Source of the DNA: Norana najaformis
Taxonomy: Eukaryota; Annelida; Clitellata; Crassiclitellata; Hormogastridae
DNA length: 64,000 nucleotides
Reading direction: 5' to 3'
NCBI GenBank assembly: GCA_964023275.1
Contig: OZ029917.1
Span: 31,262,005-31,326,004 of the forward strand
Below the pieces are notes generated by a model, which was given only the letters and a program-made list of their open reading frames with translations, was not told the origin of the DNA and made no database searches. Within the stretch, counting starts at the first letter, position 1. Every line of letters begins with the position of its first letter. Both the position numbers and the translations under genes were made by a program. Of the stretch, positions 46,601-57,835 are shown piece after piece.

Positions 46601-47560
46601 GAGGTGCACAGTAATTGAACAGCTAGCTTTCGTTACCTTTCGACCGTTACTTTCGCTGATCGTCCGTCCTTCAACTTCATAAGACATATCAGCTTACTAG
46701 CAGGATAGGCGCCCCTCCTCTAACTTATCCTCCTCCTCCTCCTCCTCCTCCTCTTTGTCTTCATCGTCCTCATTCTCCTCGTCCTCCTCCCCTCCTCCCC
46801 ATCCTGCGTCTGTTGGGATTGACGCACCTGCGCCTCACGATAGCTAATGCGTCTTCTTAGAGACGCCGTCATCCGACTGTGCGCGTAACTATGGCGACGC
46901 CGTCCAATCTGAGTCTTTAAAGGCGCTACAGCAATGAATTTATAGCGTCCACTAACTCCACGCCGCACACCTTCCCACCTTTTCCAGCTCTCCTTCCAAC
47001 CCGCCATACTCTACCACAAATCCACCGAGCACCATATCCCATATCTCTTCAAACCACACCCACACCTCATTCTACACCCCTACTCCCTCGCCTATACCCC
47101 AGTACACACCCGTCAGACACCACACATCACACCGAACCCACACCTTATCCCACCCATGTGTACCACACAACCTACCCAACAACATATCTCTACCCCACTC
47201 TAGCCTAAACCCAATTTCACACCCTTTAGACGCCAATCACATCTCACACCTCCACCCACTCTATCTAAAACCCCATTCTACACCTTAACCATCACATTAT
47301 CTGAAACCCCATTCCACTTCTTAGCCTACCCCCTATCTAAACCGCAATCCTCCAACTTCTCTATCGGAGAACCGGCTTAGACTTGCATTGCTATAATTGC
47401 TAAGATGTCGATCTTTAGAAGCTCTGTCTGAGGTTTGAATCCGATTGAAATTGTTAATTCTATGCGGAGCTACTCAAGTCTTTATCTGGTGGCTGGACAT
47501 ATTTGGATTTGTTCTTCAAGCAACAGATTGTTCAACCTCAACATGAATCATAATGATCCT
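46600..47560. other. No gene recognised
   Basis: CCT tract 46729-46790, then a C-rich, G-poor stretch (46980-47350) of ACACC/CACCC words. Confidence 0.5.
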
Positions 47561-47567
47561 CACACAG

Positions 47568-47570
<3 letters not shown>

Positions 47571-47607
<37 letters not shown>
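47571..47607. repeat. (CT)n microsatellite
   Basis: Pure CT run, 18 or so dinucleotides. Confidence 0.95.
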
Positions 47608-47612
<5 letters not shown>

Positions 47613-47788
47613 GTCTCCATGTATGTCTCTGTGTCTCTGTTTCTACCTCTATGCCTGTCTATGTTTAAGGAGCCTCAGTTGATGAGCGTCACCATATTTA
47701 TGATGTTCCTTTCTGTGTTGGTTCTTCTCCCACGAAGTGTTCAACCTCGCAGCGTCTTTGATGCCAAGACGTCTCTGCCTCAAACAGT

Positions 47789-48572
47789 CCAAGAATCTTG
47801 TGATCCAAGAATCTTGTGATCCAAGAATCTTGTGATCCAAGAATCTTGTGATCCAAGAATCTTGTGATCCAAGAATCTTGTGATCCAAGAATCTTGTGAT
47901 CCAAGAATCTTGTGATCCAAGAATCTTGTGATCCAAGAATCTTGTGATCCAAGAATCTTGTGATCCAAGAATCTTGTGATCCAAGAATCTTGTGATCCAA
48001 GAATCTTGTGATCCAAGAATCTTGTGATCCAAGAATCTTGTGATCCAAGAATCTTGTGATCCAAGAATCTTGTGATCCAAGAATCTTGTGATCCAAGAAT
48101 CTTGTGATCCAAGAATCTTGTGATCCAAGAATCTTGTGATCCAAGAATCTTGTGATCCAAGAATCTTGTGATCCAAGAATCTTGTGATCCAAGAATCTTG
48201 TGATCCAAGAATCTTGTGATCCAAGAATCTTGTGATCCAAGAATCTTGTGATCCAAGAATCTTGTGATCCAAGAATCTTGTGATCCAAGAATCTTGTGAT
48301 CCAAGAATCTTGTGATCCAAGAATCTTGTGATCCAAGAATCTTGTGATCCAAGAATCTTGTGATCCAAGAATCTTGTGATCCAAGAATCTTGTGATCCAA
48401 GAATCTTGTGATCCAAGAATCTTGTGATCCAAGAATCTTGTGATCCAAGAATCTTGTGATCCAAGAATCTTGTGATCCAAGAATCTTGTGATCCAAGAAT
48501 CTTGTGATCCAAGAATCTTGTGATCCAAGAATCTTGTGATCCAAGAATCTTGTGATCCAAGAATCTTGTGAT
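47789..48572. repeat. Perfect 16-bp satellite, 49 copies of CCAAGAATCTTGTGAT
   Basis: 784 bp equals exactly 49 x 16, with no variant unit that I can find. The left flank is CAAACAGT. The right edge is followed directly by CGGCC and the TTACAA tail of the LINE at 48573-49518. 16-residue repeat frames (Ile-Leu-Gly-Ser-Gln-Asp-Ser-Trp type) stay open on the minus strand for up to 330 codons for the same reason as in the 21.6-kb array; I do not call them genes. Confidence 0.99.
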
Positions 48573-49518
48573 CGGCCTTTGTAATTGTAATTGTAATTGT
48601 AATCTGACATTTATAAAGCGCCACTTCAAGAATAGACTCATCAGAAGCGCTCCCGACCCGAACCAGTGAAACCACTGGCAAATAATACAGACTTCAGGCG
48701 CTTGCGAAACTGCGGAAGAGACAAACTGAGGATTACTAGCCGGAGCTCTCGGGAAAGGCGATTCCAGCTATTGGGTCCAACATAGGCAAAGCTTCTAGAC
48801 TGCGCTGTAGCAGTGCGCATACGAGGGACAGTCAGAAGTCCAAGGGAGGCCGACCGGAGAGTGCTACGGCCTGGAACCAAGGAGACCGAAATGCAGAAGT
48901 CCTTAAGATATGATGGAGCAGAGCCAACGAGACAATTACGCATAAGCGTTAGGATCTTGAACTGGATACGCTGCTGAATGGGAAGCCAGTGTAGAGTGGC
49001 CCGTATAAAGGAAGTTATATGGCCATACCTGGGGATGCCTCCAATAAGACGGGCAGAAGCATTGAGAACAGATTGAAGCTTGGAAATATTGACAAGTGAG
49101 AGTCCAGCAAAGATAGCGTTACCAAAGTCCACCCTGGTGCAGATAAGGGCATGACTTAGAGTAGTAACGGCATGAAAGGAGAGGGAGCGGCGGATGGTAC
49201 GAAGCTGACGAAGGTGGTAGAAGCATGAGCGGGAGACACTGTTAACATGATCGGTCAAGGAGAGTTCCCGGTCCAGAACAACCCCAAGATCACGGACTTT
49301 GGAACAGAATTGAATGTCCGGAAACCTCTGGCGTAAGGATGATGAATCTATCTTTGCCAGCTGAGCACGACCACCAAGCCAGATGAACTGGGTCTTAGCA
49401 GAGTTCAGTCGGAGGCGATTGGAGGACATCCAGAGACCAAGGGCAGATGTGGCGTCAAGAATACTCTCAACCAGAGAGGAAGCCGCTTCCGCTGGGCCAT
49501 GAACGAAAGCCTGAGTGT
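48573..49518 (-). pseudogene. CR1-like non-LTR retrotransposon, 5'-truncated, RT thumb to 3' end
   Basis: Minus-strand frame with an intact 262-codon stretch from 49429: RLRLNSAKTQFIWLGGRAQL, VRDLGVVLDRELSLTDHV, FYHLRQLRTIRRSL, RLIGGIPRYGHITSFI, LHWLPIQQRIQFKIL and GPNSWNRLSRELRLV. Upstream it opens with DTQAFVHGP, so truncation falls just inside the YADD box at about 49518. The 3' end reads GAAGTGGCGCTTTATAAATG then TCAGATTAC and four TTACAA-type tail units. The long uninterrupted frame suggests a fairly recent insertion, but the copy cannot be autonomous. Confidence 0.93.
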
Positions 49519-51082
49519 CGCTTTCTTTGTTCTGCGGTCATATTACTGTGTTTTGGTTAAGCTTTGATGTTCCACGCAGACGAAGGAAGAGCGGCCGAAT
49601 GAAGACAGAGAGCGACTGACAGGATGGACTGAGCAAATGCAGCAGCTTAATGAAAGGCTTTAACACCATCAACGTGAAATGGCGTCATTGGAACAACGAC
49701 TTGTGACAAACATTGGGAAGGATGGGCCACATGGCTAAGTACTTTAGTAAGTACTTTAGCAGAAGAGGTCAGAGAGAGTGAGAGAGAGAGAGAGAAAGAG
49801 AAAGAGAGAGAGTGTGTGACTGATAGACGAACAAGGTTGATAGACTGTCCATGGGCAGCGCTCAAGTTAAGTAACCTCCCGCCAAAACTCACGCTTTACC
49901 AAAAAAGATAAAGCGAGAATAGCGAACTGCTGGGCCCATAAGAACTCTGCCAAAAGTGGCCATGTCTTGCGCCAGCCGGGGCGGAAACCCCATTTTGGAA
50001 ACTCTATATAAGCGTTGGGTGGAAGCAAGTGTCGGGATACAGAAAGATCGTGCCTGACTCTTCACTGGTGGGTCCGATTAAGCGTCTACAACCGATGATC
50101 CTCTACAGTCTACATTGAATGTTCGCTACTACTATCGGTCGGCTATCCCAACACATCGGCCGACTATGGATCAACACTAGACACACACAGCATCTGGTGG
50201 GTCTCTCTCTGCCTCTCTCTCTGTCTCTCTCTGTCTCTCTGTCTCTTTGTATGTCTGTCTCTCTCCCCTCTGTATCTCTCTCTGGCCTCTTCTGCTAAAG
50301 TACTAACTAAATGACTAAGCCAAGTGGCCTATCCTACCTATCCTTGGATAGAATGCAGTGATGTATGGACGTGTAAAATATGCACATGGCAATTGGTTTT
50401 TGTGCCAATTGCCGTTTTTATGCTTGTCATGTAAACTCCGATTTGCAGGCGGACGAATTGCCTCGTCGGATCGAAATGCAAAAGCCACAGTTGCGCGAGT
50501 GCCTTCGTGTGAAAGGGTAGCAGTTAGTTGGGGTTACTAGCAGCGTAGCAATTGGACGTCCCCTTTCTAATAGACGAGGCCATGTCGCGCGGCAGGGTTA
50601 CGATAGCATACAATGAAATCTTCTGAGGGAAAACGAGGCCCAGATGGAAGACCCTGATCACGTGCATTGGGGCAAAACACAGCCGCATTCAGTCCATTCA
50701 GCGTCCCTTGCGTCTCCCGATGTTTGGAATTAATTGCTTCTCATGGGTCGACATCGATGCATTCACCGACACCTATTATTAAAATCCCATTAACATGACC
50801 TTTAACCTCTCTTAATATATGACACTCCACACACATATACACACATACATATATATATATGTCGATACGTAACGCGATTATATCAATATATATATACATG
50901 TATGTCTACATATTATATATACAGTACATATCTGTATAACAAGTCAGGCAAATAAGAAACGATCGTCGCCTTTTATGAGAATTGTCGTGAGTTTTATGTG
51001 GAACGTAGTCGATGCCATTTGAGAATCGTCTGAATGCAGCACTTGACGCTCGTCACGCTATTTCGTTCACAGCAACGACACC
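49519..51082. other. No gene recognised
   Basis: GA tract (49768-49815), CT tracts (50200-50285), TA-rich (50835-50935); otherwise unique. A frame at 50358-50540 is short and unassigned. Confidence 0.5.
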
Positions 51083-51806
51083 AGAGCAAGCAGGGCTCAG
51101 AGCAAGTAGGGCTCAGAGCAAGTAGGGCTCAGAGCAAGTAGGGCTCAGAGCAAGTAGGGCTCAGAGCAAGTAGGGCTCAGAGCAAGTAGGGCTCAGAGCA
51201 AGTAGGGCTCAGAGCAAGTAAGACTAAGAGCAAGCAGGGCTCAGAGCAAGTAGGGCTCAGAGCAAGTAGGGCTCAGAGCAAGTAGGGCTCAGAGCAAGTA
51301 GGGCTCAGAGCAAGTAGGGCTCAGAGCAAGTAAGACTAAGAGCAAGCAGGGCTCAGAGCAAGTAGGGCTCAGAGCAAGTAGGGCTCAGAGCAAGTAGGGC
51401 TCAGAGCAAGTAGGGCTCAGAGCAAGTAGGGCTCAGAGCAAGTAAGACTAAGAGCAAGCAGGGCTCAGAGCAAGTAGGGCTCAGAGCAAGTAGGGCTCAG
51501 AGCAAGTAGGGCTCAGAGCAAGTAGGGCTCAGAGCAAGTAGGGCTCAGAGCAAGTAGGGCTCAGAGCAAGTAAGGCTCAGAGCAAGCAGGGCTCAGAGCA
51601 AGTAGGACTCAGAGCAAGCAGGGCTCAGAGCAGGCAAGGCTCAGAGCAAGCAGGGCTCAGAGCAAGCAGGGCTCAGAGCAGGCAAGGCTCAGAGCAAGCA
51701 GGGCTCAGAGCAAGTAGGGCTCAGAGCAAGCAGGGCTCAGAGCAGGCAAGGCTCAGAGCAAGCAGGGCTCAGAGCAAGTAGAGCGCAGAGCAGGTCTCAG
51801 AGTAGG
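51083..51806. repeat. 16-bp satellite, GGGCTCAGAGCAAGTA, with 112-bp higher-order period
   Basis: About 45 units. A marked variant unit (AGACTAAGAGCAAGCA) starts at 51221, 51333 and 51445, each exactly 112 bp (7 units) after the last. From about 51570 the array shifts to a diverged type with AGCAAGCAGGGCTCAG and AGCAGGCAAGGCTCAG alternating. Unlike the 47.8-kb array, it has clear internal structure. Confidence 0.98.
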
Positions 51807-52083
51807 CCAAAAAGCTGCTTTTAGGTCAAAGGACAGACAGGCGGCAACGCTCTCAGGCTCTAAGCCATTCATTCAAAGACTGAGCTGGCCGAAGCTGATT
51901 GATCCGCCTGTCAGCTTCTTCATTTACTAGCCTGTTGATTAACTATCGGTGATTGACTGATCGATTGCTCGATTCTCTCATCGATTGAGTGATTGATTTC
52001 AACTATCAGTTCATTTACCTGTCCATTAAAAATTTACTAACTAGAATATTGAGTGAAATATGAATAATTGCGCAAACAGATGA

Positions 52084-52211
52084 TCGAATGCCAGTGGCGG
52101 CACCAGGATTGTTTGCGTGGGGGTGCATGGTCTGAGGGGCGCCGGCATATAACCAAGAGGGGCGCGGGGGCAATCCGCCCCCACGCCTATAAATCCGCCA
52201 CTGTCGAATGC
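52084..52211. mobile_element. 112-bp hAT-type MITE with perfect 8-bp target duplication
   Basis: The element spans 52092-52203. Ends CAGTGGCGG (52092-52100) and CCGCCACTG (52195-52203) are perfect inverted repeats. The direct repeat TCGAATGC lies immediately outside both ends (52084-52091 and 52204-52211). An 8-bp duplication and a CAG...CTG terminus are the hallmarks of the hAT superfamily. It has no coding capacity and must have been moved in trans. Confidence 0.9.
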
Positions 52212-52547
<336 letters not shown>

Positions 52548-52868
52548 ACATCGTAGTCGTCGTCGTTGGTTGTTCTTGCATATCAATCGCTGCGCAATTG
52601 TTGCACAACAGTTGATTTCCGTCACTTACATCTCGCCTTCTTACTCTTATTCTTTCTCTGCTTACATCTTCTTCCATCTATCACTTTCATTCTCAACCTC
52701 TTTCTTGATCACCTCTCTCTCCCTCTCTCCTCTTTCCATGCGCTGCCCTTTCCTCCTACCGCTGTCCCTCCTTATCAAAATCCAGTGGTTGCCCCTGCGT
52801 TCCTTCTTACATCTTCTAAACCATCCTAGTCCTCTTCATTTCGCTTCTCCTCCCCTCGGCCTCCTACG

Positions 52869-52915
52869 TTCCTCCTCCTCCTCCTCCTCCTCCTCCTCCT
52901 ACTCCTCCACCTCTT
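52869..52915. repeat. (CCT)n microsatellite
   Basis: CTCCTCCTCCTCCTCC run in a C/T-rich segment. Confidence 0.9.
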
Positions 52916-53354
52916 TCTCAATAGCCATTACTAATCAACTCAGGTAGATGGAGCAGGTGCCCGATCACGGACTGATAGCTCTTAATTATCTCGCACCGGC
53001 TTCTTAGAGAAAAACTGCACCACACCAAGTACTTCTCGCCATCACGCGAATACATTTTTATCTGCATACATTCATAGACATCGATCATTGTATAAACGGA
53101 ATATCCGAGTCATATTTTTGTGAGCACGCAAACATGTCTGCCATTGTTGAGTAAATCGCATGGACAGCAATTGTCGTCGAGAATGAAAAGTCACTGTCGT
53201 CATCGTCGTCGTCCTTTTATTTTCTCTGATTAGCATCCTGTGCTTTGACCGTCAGCTGCTGCAACTGCGGCGGATGCTGAGCGCAGCTGCCATAGTTCCA
53301 TGTACCAGATGCTCTGGTTCTGGTCGTGTACACTTACATATGATGCACTTTGTA

Positions 53355-53395
53355 AGGATCTGAAAAGACGATATATAAATGTCCTGATACAAGCC
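53355..53395 (+). mobile_element. Possible LINE 3'-end remnant
   Basis: GATCTGAAAAGACGATATAT then AAATGTCCTGATAC resembles the GCGCTATATAAATGTC-type terminus of other LINE ends in the window. No tail or coding part. Confidence 0.3.
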
Positions 53396-53396
53396 A

Positions 53397-53591
53397 ATGT
53401 ATCTTTATGGTGTTAAAGCCATATCCATTGGTATGTTTTTTGTCGTTTTGTTTTTGCTTTTGCATAGCGTTGGCTGTGTAACAAAAGTGTCTGATGTTAT
53501 TTGCAATCAGAACATCATCTCAGATTGTTTACTCTCCACTGACTTCGATAGCGACTTTTGTAGTTTTGAGACACAACTTCCTCTTCAGTGA
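53397..53591 (+). CDS. Small secreted-protein-like ORF, unassigned
   Basis: 64 codons starting MYLYGVKAISIGMFFVVLFL and continuing LLHSVGC, a good signal-peptide shape (charged residue, about 15 hydrophobic residues, small residues near 27-29). The mature part has four cysteines (ICNQNIISDC, DFDSDFCSFE). The Cys-x-Phe-Glu ending recalls the start of a MAM domain, but nothing more of one is present before the stop. The frame begins right beside a LINE-like 3' end and ends in an acceptor-like TTCCTCTTCAG, so it could be a first exon, an orphan peptide or chance. Confidence 0.2.
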   Translation: MYLYGVKAISIGMFFVVLFLLLHSVGCVTKVSDVICNQNIISDCLLSTDFDSDFCSFETQLPLQ

Positions 53592-54174
53592 CAGTCATTA
53601 CGATTCAAAAAGAATTGATACAGCAACTTTCAATCAGCTGCTTTTAAATAGAGACTTCACTGACAGTTAAAAAATAGTTCCGGAAGTGGTTTCAAGTTAT
53701 CATTGTTCTTTACTCTGCTCTTCATACAGCAAACTGATTTTTCACAAATTCAGTTTGTTTCCGTAGAAACGTATGCACAAAGACAGGTTGGATGGGCGCT
53801 GGAGGCTGGGTGAGTGGGTGGGTGGCTGGTGTCGGGCAGGCGGACAGACACACTGGCGCGCAGGTTGGCTGGTGGCTTATATGTATCGATTCTGCCATGT
53901 CATCATCAGGATAAGTGACCCGTGTCATGTCATCATCGTTCCGTGGAAAGCTGCAAACTCCATTATCTGCACACCTCTAACCTCGATTGGATTAGATAGA
54001 CAGACAGAAGGAGGCGGACTCCATCATTCAAGGGAAGCGCGACAGACAGCAGCATCAGCAGCTGGCTGATGGGAGGGATACGCTGGACAACGAACAAAGC
54101 CTCATGTAAGCAACATAAAGACCAATAGAGTATGCAGTCTATACAATCTATGGAGGACTCATAAGATGGCAACA

Positions 54175-54212
54175 GACAGACAGACAGACAGACAGACAGA
54201 TAGACAGAGAAG
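54175..54212. repeat. (CAGA)n microsatellite
   Basis: CAGACAGACAGACAGACAGA followed by TAGACAGAGA. Confidence 0.93.
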
Positions 54213-54796
54213 CACACAGAGAGTGGTTGAATATTGAAGACAGAGATACAGAAAGGCAGAACGATAAATACAGAGGGTGAGTAAGTGATATAGTGAATGA
54301 GTGAGTGAGAGAGAGGGAGAGGGAGGAAGGGAGGGAAGGATGGAGGGACAGAAAAACGGGAGGCCTGGAGAGATGACAGAATGACTAAGAAGTGAGGCAT
54401 GAGGCAGAGTAAGAGATAACCACAGAGAGATAGAATGAAGGAGACAGGTTATCTTTCTTTCTGCCTGATACATGAAGGTCAAGGTAGAGCACTTTTTTAC
54501 CCAATCCTCCGCATAATGGTCCAGACTGAGTTGAAGTATTTGTCAGAAATCCAGTGCAGGTCACCTTTTTAACAATCCGTCTCCCACTGGTGTCATTTAC
54601 TGACCCCGGCGGGATGGCTGGCAGAGTTGGCCCAGATGGTCATTCACCCAGCCGCATAAGGCGTTGCTTAATTTCGCTGTGCTTGTCAGCCTCATGCCTA
54701 CAGCGCCAAACCGCCGCAAAGGTTGAAACACATAGACAAGCAGAGAAGCAGAGACAAAAAGACAGAGAAAGAGTTAGAGAAAGAAATACCGCAAGA

Positions 54797-55275
54797 TGAT
54801 CTAATCTAATCTAATTACTTCTATAGCGCCACTGTAATAATGCTCAAGACATCAATCGATGGTCGCTGCTGAGCAAAATTATTGTCCAAGCTAACTATTC
54901 ATGGTGAATCTGGTCGAAAAGCCAACGGGGAATCCAGAAGACACAGAAACAGCCTACGGAGGAAATGAGTCAAGGAAGAGACGAATTCTTAGTTGAGATC
55001 TGAAGGCCAAAGCAGGCTTTGCGGAGCGAATATTTGCCGGAAGAGAGTTCCAGAGTCTAGGGCCAGCGATAGGAAAGGCACACCTGCCGAGAGCTGTTCT
55101 TGTGCTTGGAACAGTGAGATTTAGACAGCCAGAAAACCTGGTCGAGTAGATATAAGTCTTGGGAGTCAGTACAGAGTGAAGATACTGAGGTTGGCTGAAA
55201 TGTAGAGTCTTGTATACAATTAGCCCAGTCTTAAACATTATTCGTTTTTCTATGGACAACCAATGCAACGATTTT
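54797..55275 (-). pseudogene. Jockey/CR1-group LINE, C-terminal RT fragment with TTAGA tail
   Basis: Minus-strand frame of 104 codons from 55268: LHWLSIEKRIMFKTGLIVYK-like start, then YIYSTRFSGCLNLTVPSTR and CAFPIAGPRLWNSLPANI. This is the standard order His-Trp-Leu-x3-x-Arg-Ile, Val-Tyr-Lys-x-Leu, Ala-Gly-Pro-Arg-Leu-Trp-Asn-Ser-Leu-Pro. The 3' sequence has GTGGCGCTATAGAAGT and an ATTAGATTAGATTAGA tail (54799-54816). It is a different family from the TTACAA-tailed elements. Confidence 0.9.
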
Positions 55276-57170
55276 TAGTATCAGTGATAAATGTTCGTAT
55301 GTGGAGTTTCAGTGATAGATGAGAGATGGAAAGAACTAGTGCGAAGGCGATATGCGTGTGTGGGGGGAGGAGAGGTTCTGATCAAGAGTACAGTAAATGA
55401 TTCTCGAAGAGACTTCTTGGCGTTGAGTAAGTCGATGGATGAAGTTGTCGACAACCTCTGTCGATTGAAGGCTCCCGTCGCCATTTATTTTTCATATCGT
55501 TTGTCGCTTCGAGCAATGCCAGTTTTGCCTGCCTGTCGATGGAGGAGACCATTGCTACTTCGGACTCACCAATTAGTCATTAGGAAAATCATTCACGTCC
55601 TCCCGATCAACTATCGCTTCCACTTATTCTAGTCCGTGTTTTATTACAGAATTAATCATTAACCGCAAAGTAATTAAGTAATTAAACAGAATCTCGCGGT
55701 CCGTTAAGGCCTTTCTGCTGTGCAATACACAAATCCAGTCGCACGATCTTCGCTCTTAAGACAAAAGCGCGAGTCAGAGCGGATTGTATTGTCGTCGTGT
55801 ATGAGTAAAGAACAGCCACAGTAGCATTCAATCACTTTTTCCGATTGTCGTACACCGACGCTCTGGCAGAAGTGGTTGCAGTTGTGTTGTGGGAGAGCGT
55901 TTTGGCGAGAGAAGTGTCTGCCGTAATCAGATATCCCTTTGACGGGTGATGAATGTGTCTGGTGCATGTGGCCAGTCTGCAGCATGGCCTCAACTGCGGC
56001 GCTGAGTATGCAACTGGTGCTAATTCATAATTCACCATTCAGCGAAGACACGAAGGCCGACAAACGCACTGCCTGAAGAAGCCTGACAGACAGACGCACA
56101 GCCGGAGAGACATCGTTCGAGCAAACTGACACTGAGGCAGTGAAAGCAAAAGCAGGCAGCCAGAGACAGAAAGACATTTGGGTAGAGATAGGCGGATCAG
56201 ATGTTGTATGGCGTAATTCTGTGCGATTTAACTAAGCACAGGACATTTCTCATTGGATCAGGACAGCGCCAGGTTCAATATAAAATGGCAGCAACTTTTG
56301 ACGAACGTTTCGATGATCAATTAGAAAGCCGTGTGCCATGGCCAATTAACTCAGTACTCATCTCTAACTAAGCAGTATGCTCAACTCCAATCCAGTATAT
56401 TCAGCTTCTTTTAACTGCTCCGAATTGCACAGAACTGCATATGTATGTTAGCGCGAGTGTTTTCTCTGTCGAAGACCAGGAGTAGTTAGATGCTGGAGCC
56501 CACAGCCACCCAGCATGCCACGTAGCGGATGGAGACAGAGACCCAGATGTATTGGGAATCGACTGATAGATGCAGTGGATTATGATCACTCTTTGTCCAA
56601 ATGACGGTGTTTATCTGTAGAGGCAGACAGACAGATAAACAGACAGACAAACACATACACAGACGCATGGGAACAGGCGGTGATAATTAGCCAGCCCCTA
56701 TGTAACTAAGTTTCCTCCTAATGTAGCTAAAGCGACTAAATAGAGATGTGGCAGAAGGGCAGAAATTACTTTCGACAGTAGTTATAGTCTCACGCTTTCT
56801 CTCTCCACCCTCCCTCCCTCCCTCCCTCCCTCTCTTCTTTCCTTCCTCTCAGTCTGTCTATCTTTCCTCCTGCTCCTTTTTATGTCTCATTGGATTTAAA
56901 TCTAATCTGCGTTGTTCGATAGGCCTTACTTCTGCTGAGTTCTGCTGAGCTCCAAAATAGTTAGGACAAAATTAAGGTTCGCGAACTTTCTCACTGAATA
57001 AAGCTTATTGCAAGTTCAGAGTTCAGATCCAGCAGCCATTCTGGTCCCTTAGTGCGAGCAAAACATTCCTCCTGTCATAAGCACCAACTGATGAAGGCTA
57101 AAGCGACAATCTCCCTCCCCTTCGCACGTAGACCTATACACATCGAAGAACTGAAAGCAAATGAAAGCAC
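55276..57170. other. No gene supported
   Basis: A minus frame at 55704-55985 encodes a Cys-rich piece (HNCNHFCQSVGV, VIECYCGCSLL) with an acceptor-like CATGCTGCAG upstream but no donor. I note it as a doubtful exon only. CTCCCT tract at 56806-56835. Confidence 0.35.
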
Positions 57171-57176
57171 AATCAT

Positions 57177-57465
57177 GAATGGATGGATGGATGGATGCAG
57201 GGATGGATGCAGGGATGGATGCGTGGATGGATGGATGGATGGATGCAGGGATGGATGGATGGATGGATGCAAGGATGGATGCGTGGATGGATGGATGGAT
57301 GGATGGATGGATGCGTGGATGGATGGATTGATGGATGGGTAGGTGGATGGATTGGTGGGTGAGTGGATGGATGGATAGATGGTTGGATGTGTGGGTGGGT
57401 GGATGGATGTATGGATGGATGGGTGGATAAATGGGTAGATGGATGTGTGGGTGGGCGAGTAGATG
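57177..57465. repeat. (GGAT)n microsatellite with GCAG/GTGG variants
   Basis: GATGGATGGATGGATG interspersed with GCAGGGATGGATG and GTGGGTGG words over nearly 290 bp. Confidence 0.96.
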
Positions 57466-57602
57466 AACAACCATATAAATGATTAAATTGAGCTCGCAAT
57501 TCAGCAAAAGTAAAAGTAATATTATTGTTGTTGCTATTACTGATAATAATTGTTGCTATTACTACTAATAATAACATTTATTATTATTACTAGGCCTATT
57601 AA

Positions 57603-57604
<2 letters not shown>

Positions 57605-57680
<76 letters not shown>
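57605..57680. repeat. (ATT)n microsatellite
   Basis: About 25 perfect ATT units. Confidence 0.98.
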
Positions 57681-57681
<1 letters not shown>

Positions 57682-57835
57682 CTAAAATATCATAAAGAAT
57701 TGACAATGTTATTAATCTGCTGTAAGATTGAGATGGTGATGGTTTTACTGCTTGTTCCCTTTGATGATAATGCTAACGGTGAAATCCGTCTTCATGAATA
57801 AATTCCATGATATAACGTCATTATTCCAGGGTAAC

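Noticed and set aside
47649-48681. Frames of 276-330 codons on the minus strand
   Set aside because: They consist almost wholly of 49 identical 16-bp units and end in a LINE 3' tail; openness follows from the unit lacking stops, not from selection.
47789-51806. CRISPR-like regular repetition
   Set aside because: Direct repeats follow one another without unique spacers, and the context is eukaryotic.
55704-55985. Cys-rich minus frame that looks like an extracellular module
   Set aside because: An acceptor-like site exists but no donor, and the cysteine spacing matches no family I know.
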